Positions 15,577 to 23,609 of a stretch of 64,000 bases of DNA are shown piece after piece. Source of the stretch: Flavobacterium silvisoli (GTDB lineage: Bacteria; Bacteroidota; Bacteroidia; Flavobacteriales; Flavobacteriaceae); NCBI RefSeq assembly GCF_004329815.1, contig NZ_SJPE01000002.1, forward strand, positions 124,001 through 188,000, given 5' to 3'. Under the pieces are notes generated by a model. That model was given only the letters and a program-made list of their open reading frames with translations, searched no databases and was not told the DNA's origin. A program made the translations under genes and the position numbers. Position 1 is the stretch's first letter. Each line of letters begins with the position of its first letter.

Positions 15577-16359
15577 ATGACGATTTCAACTATCAACTCA
15601 AAAATCAAAACCCAAAAAGATATTTTACTGCAACACCCGTTGTATGAAAAAGTAAAAACCATAGACGACTTGCATCAATTTTTAGAAGGTCACGTCTATG
15701 CCGTTTGGGATTTTATGTCGCTTTTAAAAGCGTTGCAAAATAAACTCACCTGTACCACTACGCCTTGGTTTGCCTCTGCTAATCCGGAAACCCGTTATTT
15801 AATCAATGAAATTGTATTGGCTGAAGAAAGCGACGCTACCATAGACGGAAAAAGACTGAGCCATTTCGAAATGTATGTCGAGGCTATGCAGGATTGTGGT
15901 GCCGACATTACTACGCTCAATACTTTCATCCAAAATGTGATAGAAACCAACAACATTTTTGTAGCCATCAGACAAAGCAACCTGCATCCTAAAATTAAAG
16001 ATTTCCTCGATTTTACCTTCAGGGTAATTGAAGAAGGAAAAGTGCACAAAATTGCGGCGGCATTTACTTTTGGGAGAGAAGATTTGATTCCGACTATGTT
16101 TACCGAAATCCTGAAAAATTTTCAGCAAAACTTTCCGGAAACCGATTTATCCAAACTCATCTACTATTTTGAAAGACACATTGAATTAGATGCCGATGAG
16201 CACGGACCTATGGCCATGCAAATGATTACAGAGCTATGTCAGGATGACGCGCACAAATGGAAAGAAGTAGAAGAAGTTTCTGTTCAAGCCTTGGAAAAAC
16301 GCATCGGTTTGTGGGATGCCATCGAAGAAAAAATTGAAGTTCGTTTAGAATTAGCGTAA
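15577..16359 (+). CDS. DUF3050 family protein
   Basis: 260 residues from the ATG at 15577. The longer in-frame TTG start would lie inside the preceding terminator hairpin and is rejected. An all-helical protein with LLQHPLYEKVKTIDDLHQFLEGHVYAVWDFMSLLKALQ at its front, the DUF3050 signature. Histidines and acidic residues in HPLY, EGHVYAVWDFM and ERHIELDADEHGP suggest a heme-oxygenase-like helical fold with a possible metal site. This is inferred from the pattern only. Cytoplasmic. It stands alone between two terminators. Confidence 0.85.
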   Translation: MTISTINSKIKTQKDILLQHPLYEKVKTIDDLHQFLEGHVYAVWDFMSLLKALQNKLTCTTTPWFASANPETRYLINEIVLAEESDATIDGKRLSHFEMYVEAMQDCGADITTLNTFIQNVIETNNIFVAIRQSNLHPKIKDFLDFTFRVIEEGKVHKIAAAFTFGREDLIPTMFTEILKNFQQNFPETDLSKLIYYFERHIELDADEHGPMAMQMITELCQDDAHKWKEVEEVSVQALEKRIGLWDAIEEKIEVRLELA

Positions 16360-16412
16360 ACAATCCAACTACAGTTTTTGTTTACCAATAATAACCCAAT
16401 AAGTTTTAAGCC

Positions 16413-16442
16413 AAAAAAGCGGGAATTTCTTCCCGCTTTTTT
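16413..16442. terminator. Bidirectional terminator between DUF3050 and ferredoxin genes
   Basis: AAAAAAGCGGGAA/TTCCCGCTTTTTT with a short loop gives a T-run in both directions, between convergent genes. Confidence 0.85.
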
Positions 16443-16447
16443 ATTTT

Positions 16448-16780
16448 TTATGCTTCCGGAGCTAACTCGATTGCCAGTCCGTCAATGGCTTCCGTGATAT
16501 GGATTTGACAGCCTAATCGACTGTTTTCTTTTACATTAAAAGCTTCCCACAACATGGCTTCTTCATCGGGTCCTTTTTCGGGTAGCGGTACATCGTTGAG
16601 CACATAACACTGGCACGAAGCACACATAGCCATACCGCCGCAAATACCAATGGTCCCTTCAGGTGCCAATTCATAAGCGCGCACGAGTTCCATAATGCTC
16701 ATGTTCATATCTGTTGGTGCCTGAACTTCATGGGTAACACCTTCCCGATCGGTAATGGTAACGGTAATATCTTGTGCCAT
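16448..16780 (-). CDS. 2Fe-2S ferredoxin (adrenodoxin/vertebrate type)
   Basis: 110 residues. Ligand cysteines lie in CGGMAMCASC (spacing C-x5-C-x2-C), and the fourth in RLGCQIHI about 37 residues later. That is the adrenodoxin/Isc-ferredoxin pattern rather than the plant one. It is a one-electron carrier. The stop of the upstream reductase gene is two bases away, and the whole set mrp, nifU-like, reductase, ferredoxin reads in one direction. An electron-supply role for Fe-S or redox enzymes is inferred. Confidence 0.93.
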   Translation of the reverse strand: MAQDITVTITDREGVTHEVQAPTDMNMSIMELVRAYELAPEGTIGICGGMAMCASCQCYVLNDVPLPEKGPDEEAMLWEAFNVKENSRLGCQIHITEAIDGLAIELAPEA

Positions 16781-16781
16781 A

Positions 16782-17840
16782 TTAGTTGATTGATTTTACT
16801 ACTGCTTTTTCAGCTTCTTTTCGGGTACCGTCAAAACCGTCAATACCGGAAACTGTGGTATATTTTAAGACATATTTTTTTCCCGGATTCAAACGATTGT
16901 ATACACTTTGACACATCAAAGTAGCCTCATGGAATCCGCAAAGAATTAATTTTAATTTGCCCGGATAAATGTTCACATCGCCTATAGCATAAATTCCTTC
17001 TATATTGGTTTGATAATCTAAAGCATTGTTTACTTTAATCGCATTCTTCTCTATTTCTAATCCCCAGTTGGCTATAGGTCCTAATTTAGGTGTTAAACCA
17101 AAAAGCGGAATAAAATAATCGGTTACCACATTCATGCGGGCACCGTTTACTTCAATGTCTACCGACTCAATGCGTTCAGAGCCTTTGAAGCCCACAACTT
17201 CTCCCGGGGTGATTAGTTTAATTTTCCCGAGTGATTTTAATTCTTGCACTTTTTCTACCGAATCCAAAGCGCCTCGGAACTCATTTCTTCGGTGTACCAA
17301 AGTCACGGATGCAGCTACATCGGTCAAGAACACACTCCAGTCTAAAGCAGAGTCACCCCCACCGGAAATCACGACATTCTTACCTCTGTATTTTTCAGGA
17401 TCTTTGATGAAATAATCAACGCCACGGTTTTCTTTTTCGTAAAATTCCAAGTCCTTCAGTATAGGTTTTCTCGGCTCGAAAGTCCCTAATCCTCCGGCTA
17501 TGGCAATAGCTTTGGCATGGTGTTTTGTTCCTTCGTTAGTGGTCACTATAAAAGTTCCGTCTTCCAGTTTTTGAATGGTCTCAGCGGTTTCTCCCAAGGT
17601 AAATCCGGGTTGGAATTGTTTGATTTGCTCCATTAAATTGTTAACCAAATCACCGGCCAACACTTCGGGATAGCCCGGAATGTCATAGATGGGTTTCTTG
17701 GGATACAATTCGGCTAACTGCCCGCCGGGTTGTGGCAAAGCATCAATAATGTGGCATTTTAATTTTAATAAACCGGCTTCAAAAACGGCGAAAAGACCTG
17801 TAGGTCCGGCACCGATGATTAGTATGTCTGTTTCTATCAT
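16782..17840 (-). CDS. Ferredoxin--NADP(+) reductase, thioredoxin-reductase-like type
   Basis: 352 residues from the ATG at 17840 (MIETDILIIGAGPTGLFAVFEAG). An ATG eight codons upstream is possible, but the family starts here. The FAD-binding GAGPTGLF is at about 9-16, and the NADP-binding GGGDSALDW lies in the middle. The CxxC pair of true thioredoxin reductases is missing, as expected for this reductase type. It moves electrons between NADPH and the ferredoxin encoded two bases downstream. The final FAD segment is AIGDVNIYPGK. The partner ferredoxin supports the call. Confidence 0.92.
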   Translation of the reverse strand: MIETDILIIGAGPTGLFAVFEAGLLKLKCHIIDALPQPGGQLAELYPKKPIYDIPGYPEVLAGDLVNNLMEQIKQFQPGFTLGETAETIQKLEDGTFIVTTNEGTKHHAKAIAIAGGLGTFEPRKPILKDLEFYEKENRGVDYFIKDPEKYRGKNVVISGGGDSALDWSVFLTDVAASVTLVHRRNEFRGALDSVEKVQELKSLGKIKLITPGEVVGFKGSERIESVDIEVNGARMNVVTDYFIPLFGLTPKLGPIANWGLEIEKNAIKVNNALDYQTNIEGIYAIGDVNIYPGKLKLILCGFHEATLMCQSVYNRLNPGKKYVLKYTTVSGIDGFDGTRKEAEKAVVKSIN

Positions 17841-18008
17841 TTCTTTTATTTTGAGATGAGACAAGGTAACGCCTTGTCTGCACTATTTTCGGCAAAATTG
17901 CAACGTTGCAAAGTGCCAGACTATGATATTTGTCATCTTTGAATGTTTGTGGCTCGAATTTAAAAGTAAACTCCGGCCGAGTGGTGTGCGTTCTTTTGAC
18001 TTCTGCGT

Positions 18009-18084
18009 TAGGGATGGGAGCAAGTACCGTGTACTGCGGACAGCCCGACCGCGCCACAGGCGGGGGAACGCCCACCTTTTAAAC
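18009..18084 (+). repeat. Structured intergenic repeat, copy R2 (outer stem inverted)
   Basis: It begins TAGGGATGGGAG. The inner hairpin is AGTAC-CGT-GTACT, then GCGGACAGCCCGACC. Here the outer stem is GGG/CCC where the other copies have CCCG/CGGG or CCTG/CAGG, so pairing is kept although both sides changed. The 3' part (CGCC-ACA-GGCG) adds another hairpin. It lies in the 281-base gap between the NifU-like and reductase genes. Confidence 0.7.
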
Positions 18085-18121
18085 CCAATCTGCATTGGTC
18101 ACAGATGGATTTTGGATGAAA

Positions 18122-18361
18122 TCAGGCGATATTTTCCACTGTTTCAATTTGGGGAGCGTACTTTTTGATGGTAGTTTCTACACCGGCTTTCATGGTACTG
18201 ATGCTTAAACTGCAGGAGGTACAGGCTCCTTGAAGACGCACTTTTACGTGTTTGGCGTCTTCGATGGCAACCAAACTGATGTCACCGCCGTCCGAATTCA
18301 GAAATGGTCTGATTTCGTTGAGGGCTTTTTCGACGTTTAACGTTAATTCTTCGTTTGTCAT
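18122..18361 (-). CDS. NifU C-terminal-domain (Nfu-type) Fe-S carrier
   Basis: 79 residues, a minimal NifU_C domain. The conserved CTSCSLS carries the two cysteines that, in a dimer, hold a 4Fe-4S or 2Fe-2S cluster; IRPFLNSDGGDISLV is also typical. Such proteins accept clusters from the assembly machinery and hand them to apo-proteins. It is 70 bases downstream of the Mrp-type ATPase gene, another Fe-S carrier, so shared transcription and role are likely. Confidence 0.93.
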   Translation of the reverse strand: MTNEELTLNVEKALNEIRPFLNSDGGDISLVAIEDAKHVKVRLQGACTSCSLSISTMKAGVETTIKKYAPQIETVENIA

Positions 18362-18368
18362 ACTTTTT

Positions 18369-18404
18369 AATTTGAAAATTTGAAGATTTGAGAATTTGAA
18401 AATG
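18369..18404. repeat. Degenerate AATTTGAAA simple repeat
   Basis: Four imperfect units of AATTTGAA(A/G) lie just upstream of the NifU-like start codon (18361). Similar short-period repeats border other genes in the window. Confidence 0.5.
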
Positions 18405-18431
18405 GTGGTCGGCTCATATCTTCAAATCAAT

Positions 18432-19565
18432 TTATTTTTTATTTACAGCAGAACATCCGGCCATAGTGGTTATTTTGATGGCTTCGGTTGGCGGCAAACT
18501 CTCGTTGCGGTTTACGGTTTCCTGCACCACATTTCTGGTAATTTCTTCAAAGACACTTTCGATTACCGAAGCCGTTTGCAGTGCTGCCGGGCGACCATAA
18601 TCTCCCGCTTCACGTATGCTTTGCACCAACGGCACTTCGCCTAAAAACGGTACTTGTAAATCTTCTGCCAAGTTCTTAGCGCCTCCGTTTCCGAAGATGT
18701 AGTATTTATTGTTAGGCAGTTCTTCGGGAGTGAAATAAGCCATGTTTTCGATGATTCCCAATACCGGCACATTGATGCTGTCTGACTGGAACATGGAAAC
18801 TCCTTTCTTGGCATCGGCTAAGGCCACGGCTTGTGGTGTACTTACCACAACAGCACCGGTAATGGGCAGCGATTGCATGATGGAAAGGTGGATGTCTCCG
18901 GTTCCCGGCGGCAGGTCAATTAACATGAAGTCGAGTTCGCCCCATGCGGCATCAAAAATCATTTGGTTCAGAGCTTTGGCTGCCATAGGCCCGCGCCAGA
19001 TTACTGCCTGACTCGGAGCTGTAAAGAATCCTATGGAAAGCAATTTGATTTCATAACTTTCGATAGGTTTCATTTTGGACTTTCCGTCTACTTCAACCGA
19101 AATCGGTTTTTCGTTTTCGACATCGAACATGATTGGCATGGAAGGTCCATAGATATCAGCATCTAAAACCCCAACTTTGAAGCCCATTTTGGCTAACGTT
19201 ACGGCTAAATTGGCTGTAACGGTTGACTTTCCGACACCACCTTTACCCGAAGCTACCGCTATGATATTGCTGATGCCCGGAATGGCTTTGCCTTTTATTT
19301 CGTTGGTTTTCTCGGGAGCTTCTACTTTGATGTTGACTTTTACCTCAGCTTCAGGAGAAAATTTTTCGTGAATCAATTTTTTTATGTCTTCTTCAGCACG
19401 CTTTTTTATGTGCAAGGCCGGAGTGGCAATTACTAAGTCGACCACCACTTCGTTACCGAAAGTCAGCACGTTTTTCACGGCACCGCTTTCCACCATATTC
19501 TTTCCTTCGCCTGCTATAGTGATGGTTTCCAAAGCAGCCAAAATTTCTTTTCTATCCAGTTTCAT
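18432..19565 (-). CDS. Mrp/NBP35 family ATP-binding Fe-S carrier
   Basis: 377 residues. An N-terminal DUF59/MIP18-like domain (residues 1-85) precedes a P-loop ATPase with deviant Walker A GKGGVGKST at 107-115. IDLPPGTGDIHLSIMQ forms the Walker B/switch region. Proteins of the Mrp/ApbC group bind a labile Fe-S cluster and transfer it to client enzymes. It is the first gene of the minus-strand set that continues with the NifU-like protein, and more loosely with the reductase and ferredoxin. A -7 motif at 19622-19629 and a palindrome at 19589-19610 precede it. Confidence 0.95.
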   Translation of the reverse strand: MKLDRKEILAALETITIAGEGKNMVESGAVKNVLTFGNEVVVDLVIATPALHIKKRAEEDIKKLIHEKFSPEAEVKVNIKVEAPEKTNEIKGKAIPGISNIIAVASGKGGVGKSTVTANLAVTLAKMGFKVGVLDADIYGPSMPIMFDVENEKPISVEVDGKSKMKPIESYEIKLLSIGFFTAPSQAVIWRGPMAAKALNQMIFDAAWGELDFMLIDLPPGTGDIHLSIMQSLPITGAVVVSTPQAVALADAKKGVSMFQSDSINVPVLGIIENMAYFTPEELPNNKYYIFGNGGAKNLAEDLQVPFLGEVPLVQSIREAGDYGRPAALQTASVIESVFEEITRNVVQETVNRNESLPPTEAIKITTMAGCSAVNKK

Positions 19566-19588
19566 TGTGAGTTGTAATTAATCGTTTT

Positions 19589-19610
19589 CAGTTTATATTT
19601 ATTTAAACTG
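19589..19610. promoter_or_regulatory. Palindrome in the mrp leader, possible operator
   Basis: CAGTTTA (19589-19595) and TAAACTG (19604-19610) form a 7-bp inverted repeat with an 8-base AT spacer. It sits between the -7 box and the start codon, where a repressor or leader hairpin could act. Inference only. Confidence 0.35.
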
Positions 19611-19621
19611 ATTTTAGATTG

Positions 19622-19629
19622 CAAAGATA
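19622..19629 (-). promoter_or_regulatory. -7 promoter motif (TATCTTTG) for the mrp operon
   Basis: The minus-strand TATCTTTG matches TAnnTTTG, 57 bases before the ATG at 19565. Confidence 0.55.
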
Positions 19630-19806
19630 ATACGATTTATAAAGAAATTATCACACTGAGATTGAAAATATTGATATTCACATAAAGGGTTCTTTCACCC
19701 GACATAAAACAACATTATTTAGGTCACAAAGACTAGCAAAGTGATACTTCTCAAACGTTTAAACAAAATGATTTCTGGTATTATTGACAGCAAATAAAAG
19801 TTATCT

Positions 19807-20145
19807 TTACTGTTGGTTGATTTCGGGTTGCCAAAAGTGTTTATCGAAATCGACAATCTGGTTGTCAACAACTTTAATACCTTCATTTTCGAGTAATTGC
19901 TGCATCAAATTGGTTCCATCAAAATGATGTTTTCCTGAAAGCACACCAATTCGATTGACAACCCTGTGTGCAGGCACATCGTCGCGGCCGTGACTGGCAT
20001 TCATGGCCCAACCCACCATTCGGGCAGAACGGGCTGTTCCTAAAGCTTTCGCAATAGCACCGTAAGAAGTGACTCTCCCCTCGGGAATTTGCCTGGCGAT
20101 GGCATACACTCTTTCAAAAAAATTAGCTTCCATCTGTTTATTCAT
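19807..20145 (-). CDS. Alkyltransferase-like protein (MGMT family lacking the acceptor cysteine)
   Basis: 112 residues from the ATG at 20145, which overlaps the end of the LysE gene by 8 bases; an ATG at 20133 is an alternative. It is a C-terminal MGMT DNA-binding domain (RVTSYGAIAKALGTARSARMVGWAMN). Where O6-methylguanine methyltransferases have PCHRV, this protein has PAHRV (58-62). Without the cysteine it cannot accept alkyl groups. By analogy with Atl1/eAtl proteins it would bind alkylated bases and pass the lesion to nucleotide excision repair. Small single-domain length fits that group. Confidence 0.88.
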   Translation of the reverse strand: MNKQMEANFFERVYAIARQIPEGRVTSYGAIAKALGTARSARMVGWAMNASHGRDDVPAHRVVNRIGVLSGKHHFDGTNLMQQLLENEGIKVVDNQIVDFDKHFWQPEINQQ

Positions 20146-20764
20146 AAAGCAATTTAAGTAAGGTAACAACCGCCATGAATGTAGTTACTGAGCCTATAAT
20201 GGTGTTGATGTTTTGCATCATGAATTCAGTTTTCTTCTCTATCTTTTTAAATGCTACGATATAAATGTAGAAAACAACAAACGAACCCAGAACAACTCCT
20301 GTTACAAAAGAAGAAACCGGAATTTTATCAAAACTAAAATATCCGGCAGCTGATAATCCCATACTGGCAAAAACGTAAAACGGTATGGGAAGCAGATTTA
20401 ACGTAGACAATAGCATTCCGAAGAAGAAACGATTGGATTTTCCTTTAATCTTCAGATTAGTTTTGGGCTTCTTAGGTTTTTTGGCAATCCAAAAAAAATA
20501 AATACTCAACAAAGAGAAAACAAAAATGCCGATTTCCTGCAGAGTGGTTACTATTTCCTGATGATTACTAATGAAACGGGCAAACAGAACCGCAATAAAG
20601 GTTTGAAAAAAAACCACTACAGAAGCCCCCGCAGCAAAACTCAACGCTTCATTTCTGCCTTCCTGTAAACTGATTTTGGCCGCTGTCATATTGATTAATC
20701 CCGGAAGGATAACCGCTACAAACGCGATGCAAAAACCCAAAACAAGCGGCAAAAAGTAGGACAT
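20138..20764 (-). CDS. LysE family transporter
   Basis: 208 residues with about six hydrophobic segments. The N-terminus LVLGFCIAFVAVILPGLINMTAAKISLQEGRNEALSFAAGASVVVF resembles LysE/RhtB exporters, whose first helix ends in a P-G motif. It may export an amino acid or similar small molecule. It begins directly after the trmB stop and overlaps the alkyltransferase-like gene, so the three are one operon. No functional link among them is obvious. Confidence 0.75.
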   Translation of the reverse strand: MSYFLPLVLGFCIAFVAVILPGLINMTAAKISLQEGRNEALSFAAGASVVVFFQTFIAVLFARFISNHQEIVTTLQEIGIFVFSLLSIYFFWIAKKPKKPKTNLKIKGKSNRFFFGMLLSTLNLLPIPFYVFASMGLSAAGYFSFDKIPVSSFVTGVVLGSFVVFYIYIVAFKKIEKKTEFMMQNINTIIGSVTTFMAVVTLLKLLYE

Positions 20765-21439
20765 CTATTTGATTTTGAAACGAATATACGTAATTGCTTT
20801 GTTGATTTCCAAATATTGTTTTTCGTAAAAAGTTTGGATGGCAGTAACTACTTCGGGAGCGCCTTCATTTTTATATACATTGTGGTTGGCATACAGGACT
20901 TCGTGTCCTTCGCCATGCAACAACCCCAAGGTATACCCGTGCATGAACTCACTGTCAGTCTTGAGGTTAACTACCCCATCAGGTTTCAGAATTCTTTTGT
21001 AAATTTTGAGAAATTCCGAATTGGTCATGCGGTGTTTGGTGCGTTTGTATTTGATTTGCGGATCGGGAAACGTAATCCAAATTTCAGCAACTTCGCCTTC
21101 GGCAAAAATACCTTTGATGAGTTCAATTTGGGTGCGAACGAAAGCAACATTGTGCATTCCTGATTCAACTGCTGTCTTAGCTCCTCTCCAAAATCGGGCT
21201 CCTTTAACATCGATTCCCACAAAATTTTGATTCGGAAAGCGTTCTGCCAAACCTACTGAGTATTCCCCTTTCCCACAGCCCAACTCAACAATGATTGGAT
21301 TATTATTTTTGAAAAAATCTTCATTCCATCTCCCTTTCAACGGAAATTGACCGCTTACCACTTCTTCTCTGGTTGGTTGAAAAACGTTTCCAAACGTTTC
21401 GTTTTCTTTAAATCGCTTTAATTTATTTTTACTTCCCAC
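20765..21439 (-). CDS. trmB: tRNA (guanine-N7)-methyltransferase
   Basis: 224 residues, normal for TrmB. The SAM-binding motif ELGCGKGEYSVGLAERFP is near residues 52-69, and the conserved WITFPDPQIKYKRTKHRMTNSEFLK near 120-145 contacts tRNA. It forms m7G46 in the tRNA variable loop. It is the first gene of a minus-strand operon with the LysE transporter, with a -7 motif 17 bases upstream. Confidence 0.95.
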   Translation of the reverse strand: MGSKNKLKRFKENETFGNVFQPTREEVVSGQFPLKGRWNEDFFKNNNPIIVELGCGKGEYSVGLAERFPNQNFVGIDVKGARFWRGAKTAVESGMHNVAFVRTQIELIKGIFAEGEVAEIWITFPDPQIKYKRTKHRMTNSEFLKIYKRILKPDGVVNLKTDSEFMHGYTLGLLHGEGHEVLYANHNVYKNEGAPEVVTAIQTFYEKQYLEINKAITYIRFKIK

Positions 21440-21455
21440 AAACTTAAATTTTGGG

Positions 21456-21463
21456 CAAAATTA
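21456..21463 (-). promoter_or_regulatory. -7 promoter motif (TAATTTTG) for trmB
   Basis: Minus-strand match to TAnnTTTG, 17 bases before the ATG at 21439. Confidence 0.5.
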
Positions 21464-21527
21464 GCGAATTATAAACTATCAAAAATCTTTTTTATCTTGG
21501 TGAATAAATTATGAGTAACTTCATCAC

Positions 21528-22592
21528 TTGGAAACAAGATATAAAAACATACTCGTTGCTCCTTTAAATTGGGGTTTGGGCCATGCTACTCGCTGTGTTC
21601 CTGTTATTCGGGAATTGGAGAAAAATGGTTTCACCCCCATAATTGCCTCTGACGGTGGTGCCCTGCACATGTTACAAAAAGAGTTTCCGCATTTGCTTTC
21701 GTTGGAATTACCTTCCTATAACATTGAGTACGCTCAAAATGAAGATGACTTCAAATGGAAACTGATTAAAAACAGTCCGAAAATGATTTCGGCCATATTT
21801 ACCGAAAAAAAATTGGTCAAAAAATGGATAACCGAATACAACCTGCAAGGCATCATTTCAGACAACCGACTGGGTGTGCACAACAAAAGGATTCCGAGTG
21901 TAATTATCACCCATCAGTTGAATGTGCTCTCGGGAGACACTACCTGGATTTCGAGCAAACTGCACCAGCATTTTATTAAAAAGTTTACTGAGTGCTGGGT
22001 TCCCGATATTGAAGGCGAACCCAATTTGAGCGGTAAATTGGGGCATTGGAAAGACAAAAAAAAGACCGTTAAATACATTGGTCCTTTAAGCCGATTGGAG
22101 AGAAAGGAACTGAAAGAAATCTATGACCTGATGATAATCCTGTCGGGACCTGAACCTCAGCGTACCATATTGGAACAAAAATTAAGAACCGAAATCAGAA
22201 CTTTTAAGGGTAAAATCATTTTCATACAAGGCATAATTGAGTCGGAACAAAAAAGAGAACGCAAGCGAAATGCAGTGTATTACAACTTTATGACTTCGGA
22301 AGAAGTGGAACGCACGTTCAACAAAAGTAAAATAGTCCTTTGCCGCTCGGGTTATACCAGCGTAATGGATTTGGCTAAACTGAACAAAAAGGCATTTTTC
22401 ATCCCTACTCCGGGGCAATACGAACAAGAATATTTGGCCAAAAAATTAAAGCAGGATGGATTTGTGCCTTACGCCAAACAGGATGATTTTAAAATAGAAA
22501 ACTTGCTTGAAGTTGGCTTGTACAATGGGCTACCGTTGCTGAGGAAAGATTTAAACTGGGCGGAATTATTTGTACTTTTCGAGCGTGAATGA
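21528..22592 (+). CDS. MurG-like GT-B glycosyltransferase
   Basis: 354 residues. No in-frame ATG precedes the family's conserved start (KNILVAPLNWGLGHATRCVPVIRELEKNG), so a TTG at 21528 is used; the ATG at 21511 is out of frame. GLGHATR is the acceptor-side loop of GT-B enzymes, and the C-terminal CRSGYTSVMDLAKLNKKAFFIPTPGQYEQEYLAK matches the nucleotide-sugar end of the MurG/UGT superfamily. It should move a sugar from a UDP donor to a lipid or metabolite. Its last 27 bases overlap the convergent kinase gene. Confidence 0.82.
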   Translation: METRYKNILVAPLNWGLGHATRCVPVIRELEKNGFTPIIASDGGALHMLQKEFPHLLSLELPSYNIEYAQNEDDFKWKLIKNSPKMISAIFTEKKLVKKWITEYNLQGIISDNRLGVHNKRIPSVIITHQLNVLSGDTTWISSKLHQHFIKKFTECWVPDIEGEPNLSGKLGHWKDKKKTVKYIGPLSRLERKELKEIYDLMIILSGPEPQRTILEQKLRTEIRTFKGKIIFIQGIIESEQKRERKRNAVYYNFMTSEEVERTFNKSKIVLCRSGYTSVMDLAKLNKKAFFIPTPGQYEQEYLAKKLKQDGFVPYAKQDDFKIENLLEVGLYNGLPLLRKDLNWAELFVLFERE

Positions 22593-23609
22593 AAACTCGG
22601 AACCTTTGCCGTATTCGCTTTCTACATAAATTTTTTCGCCGTGGGCTTCGATGATGTGTTTCACAATGGAAAGTCCTAGACCGGACCCGCCTTCGCTTCG
22701 GGCACCACTTTTATCTACTCTGAAAAAACGCTCAAACAAACGCGGAATGTATTGTTTTTCGATTCCTTCTCCGTTATCGCGGCATCTGACGATGATTTTA
22801 TCATTCACCAAATCTTCAATCGTTATCTCGGTGGTTCCGTTTTCTTTGCCATACTTGATGGAATTCATCACCAAGTTGGTCAGAACTTGTTGAATTTTTT
22901 CTTTATCGGCAAAAACCTTGATGGGCTTGTTGTATTTTCGATCAAACATCAGGATAATATTTTTCTTGTCGGCTTTCATTTCCAACAAATCAAAAACATT
23001 CTGAATCAATTCGACTATATTAAACTTAGAGAGCTCAAGGTTGACATCACCGGTTTCCAATTTAGAAATCATGTCTAAATCTTCGACTATGTATATGAGT
23101 CGCTCCACTCCTTTTTCGGCTCGTTCCAAATATTTTTTACGAACATTTTTATCATTCATCGCTCCGTCTAACAAAGTGGAAAGATAGCCTTGCACGGTAA
23201 ATAAAGGTGTTTTGAGTTCGTGAGAAACATTACCTAAAAACTCGCGACGGTATTCTTCACGCACTTTAAGGGTTTCGATTTCCATCTTTTTATCAGTAGC
23301 AAATTGTTTGACCTGTTTGGTCAACGTGGCCATATCGGTAGTAATGGGTTGATTTCGAAAAGAAGTTGATTCCAGCAAAGACACATCGTCATAAATCTTT
23401 TTTACTCTTCGGTAAATGAAACGCTCAACACGGTATTGAATCACGAAAAAAGAAAACGTAAAAATAGAAATGGCAAATGCCAAAACCACAATCAGAGAAA
23501 ACTCATGGAAAAACCAGAGCAAAAGTGCAAGAAAACCGGTAGAAAAAAGCGTGATATAGAGCGATGACTTAATCGCAAACTTATAGGTTTTCTTGAATTT
23601 TATTTTCAT
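22566..23609 (-). CDS. Sensor histidine kinase, PhoR-like
   Basis: 347 residues. Two adjacent membrane helices (about 14-34 and 38-58) leave almost no extracytoplasmic loop. The dimerisation/phosphoacceptor motif is VSHELKTPL with H130. The ATPase domain shows QVLTNLVMNSIKYG (N box), CRDNGEGIE (G1) and GSGLGLSIVKH (G2). No PAS domain is visible. The minimal sensor and pairing with an OmpR-type regulator resemble PhoR in Bacteroidota, but the signal is not proven. It starts immediately after the response-regulator gene (stop adjacent to start). Confidence 0.9.
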   Translation of the reverse strand: MKIKFKKTYKFAIKSSLYITLFSTGFLALLLWFFHEFSLIVVLAFAISIFTFSFFVIQYRVERFIYRRVKKIYDDVSLLESTSFRNQPITTDMATLTKQVKQFATDKKMEIETLKVREEYRREFLGNVSHELKTPLFTVQGYLSTLLDGAMNDKNVRKKYLERAEKGVERLIYIVEDLDMISKLETGDVNLELSKFNIVELIQNVFDLLEMKADKKNIILMFDRKYNKPIKVFADKEKIQQVLTNLVMNSIKYGKENGTTEITIEDLVNDKIIVRCRDNGEGIEKQYIPRLFERFFRVDKSGARSEGGSGLGLSIVKHIIEAHGEKIYVESEYGKGSEFSFTLEKYK

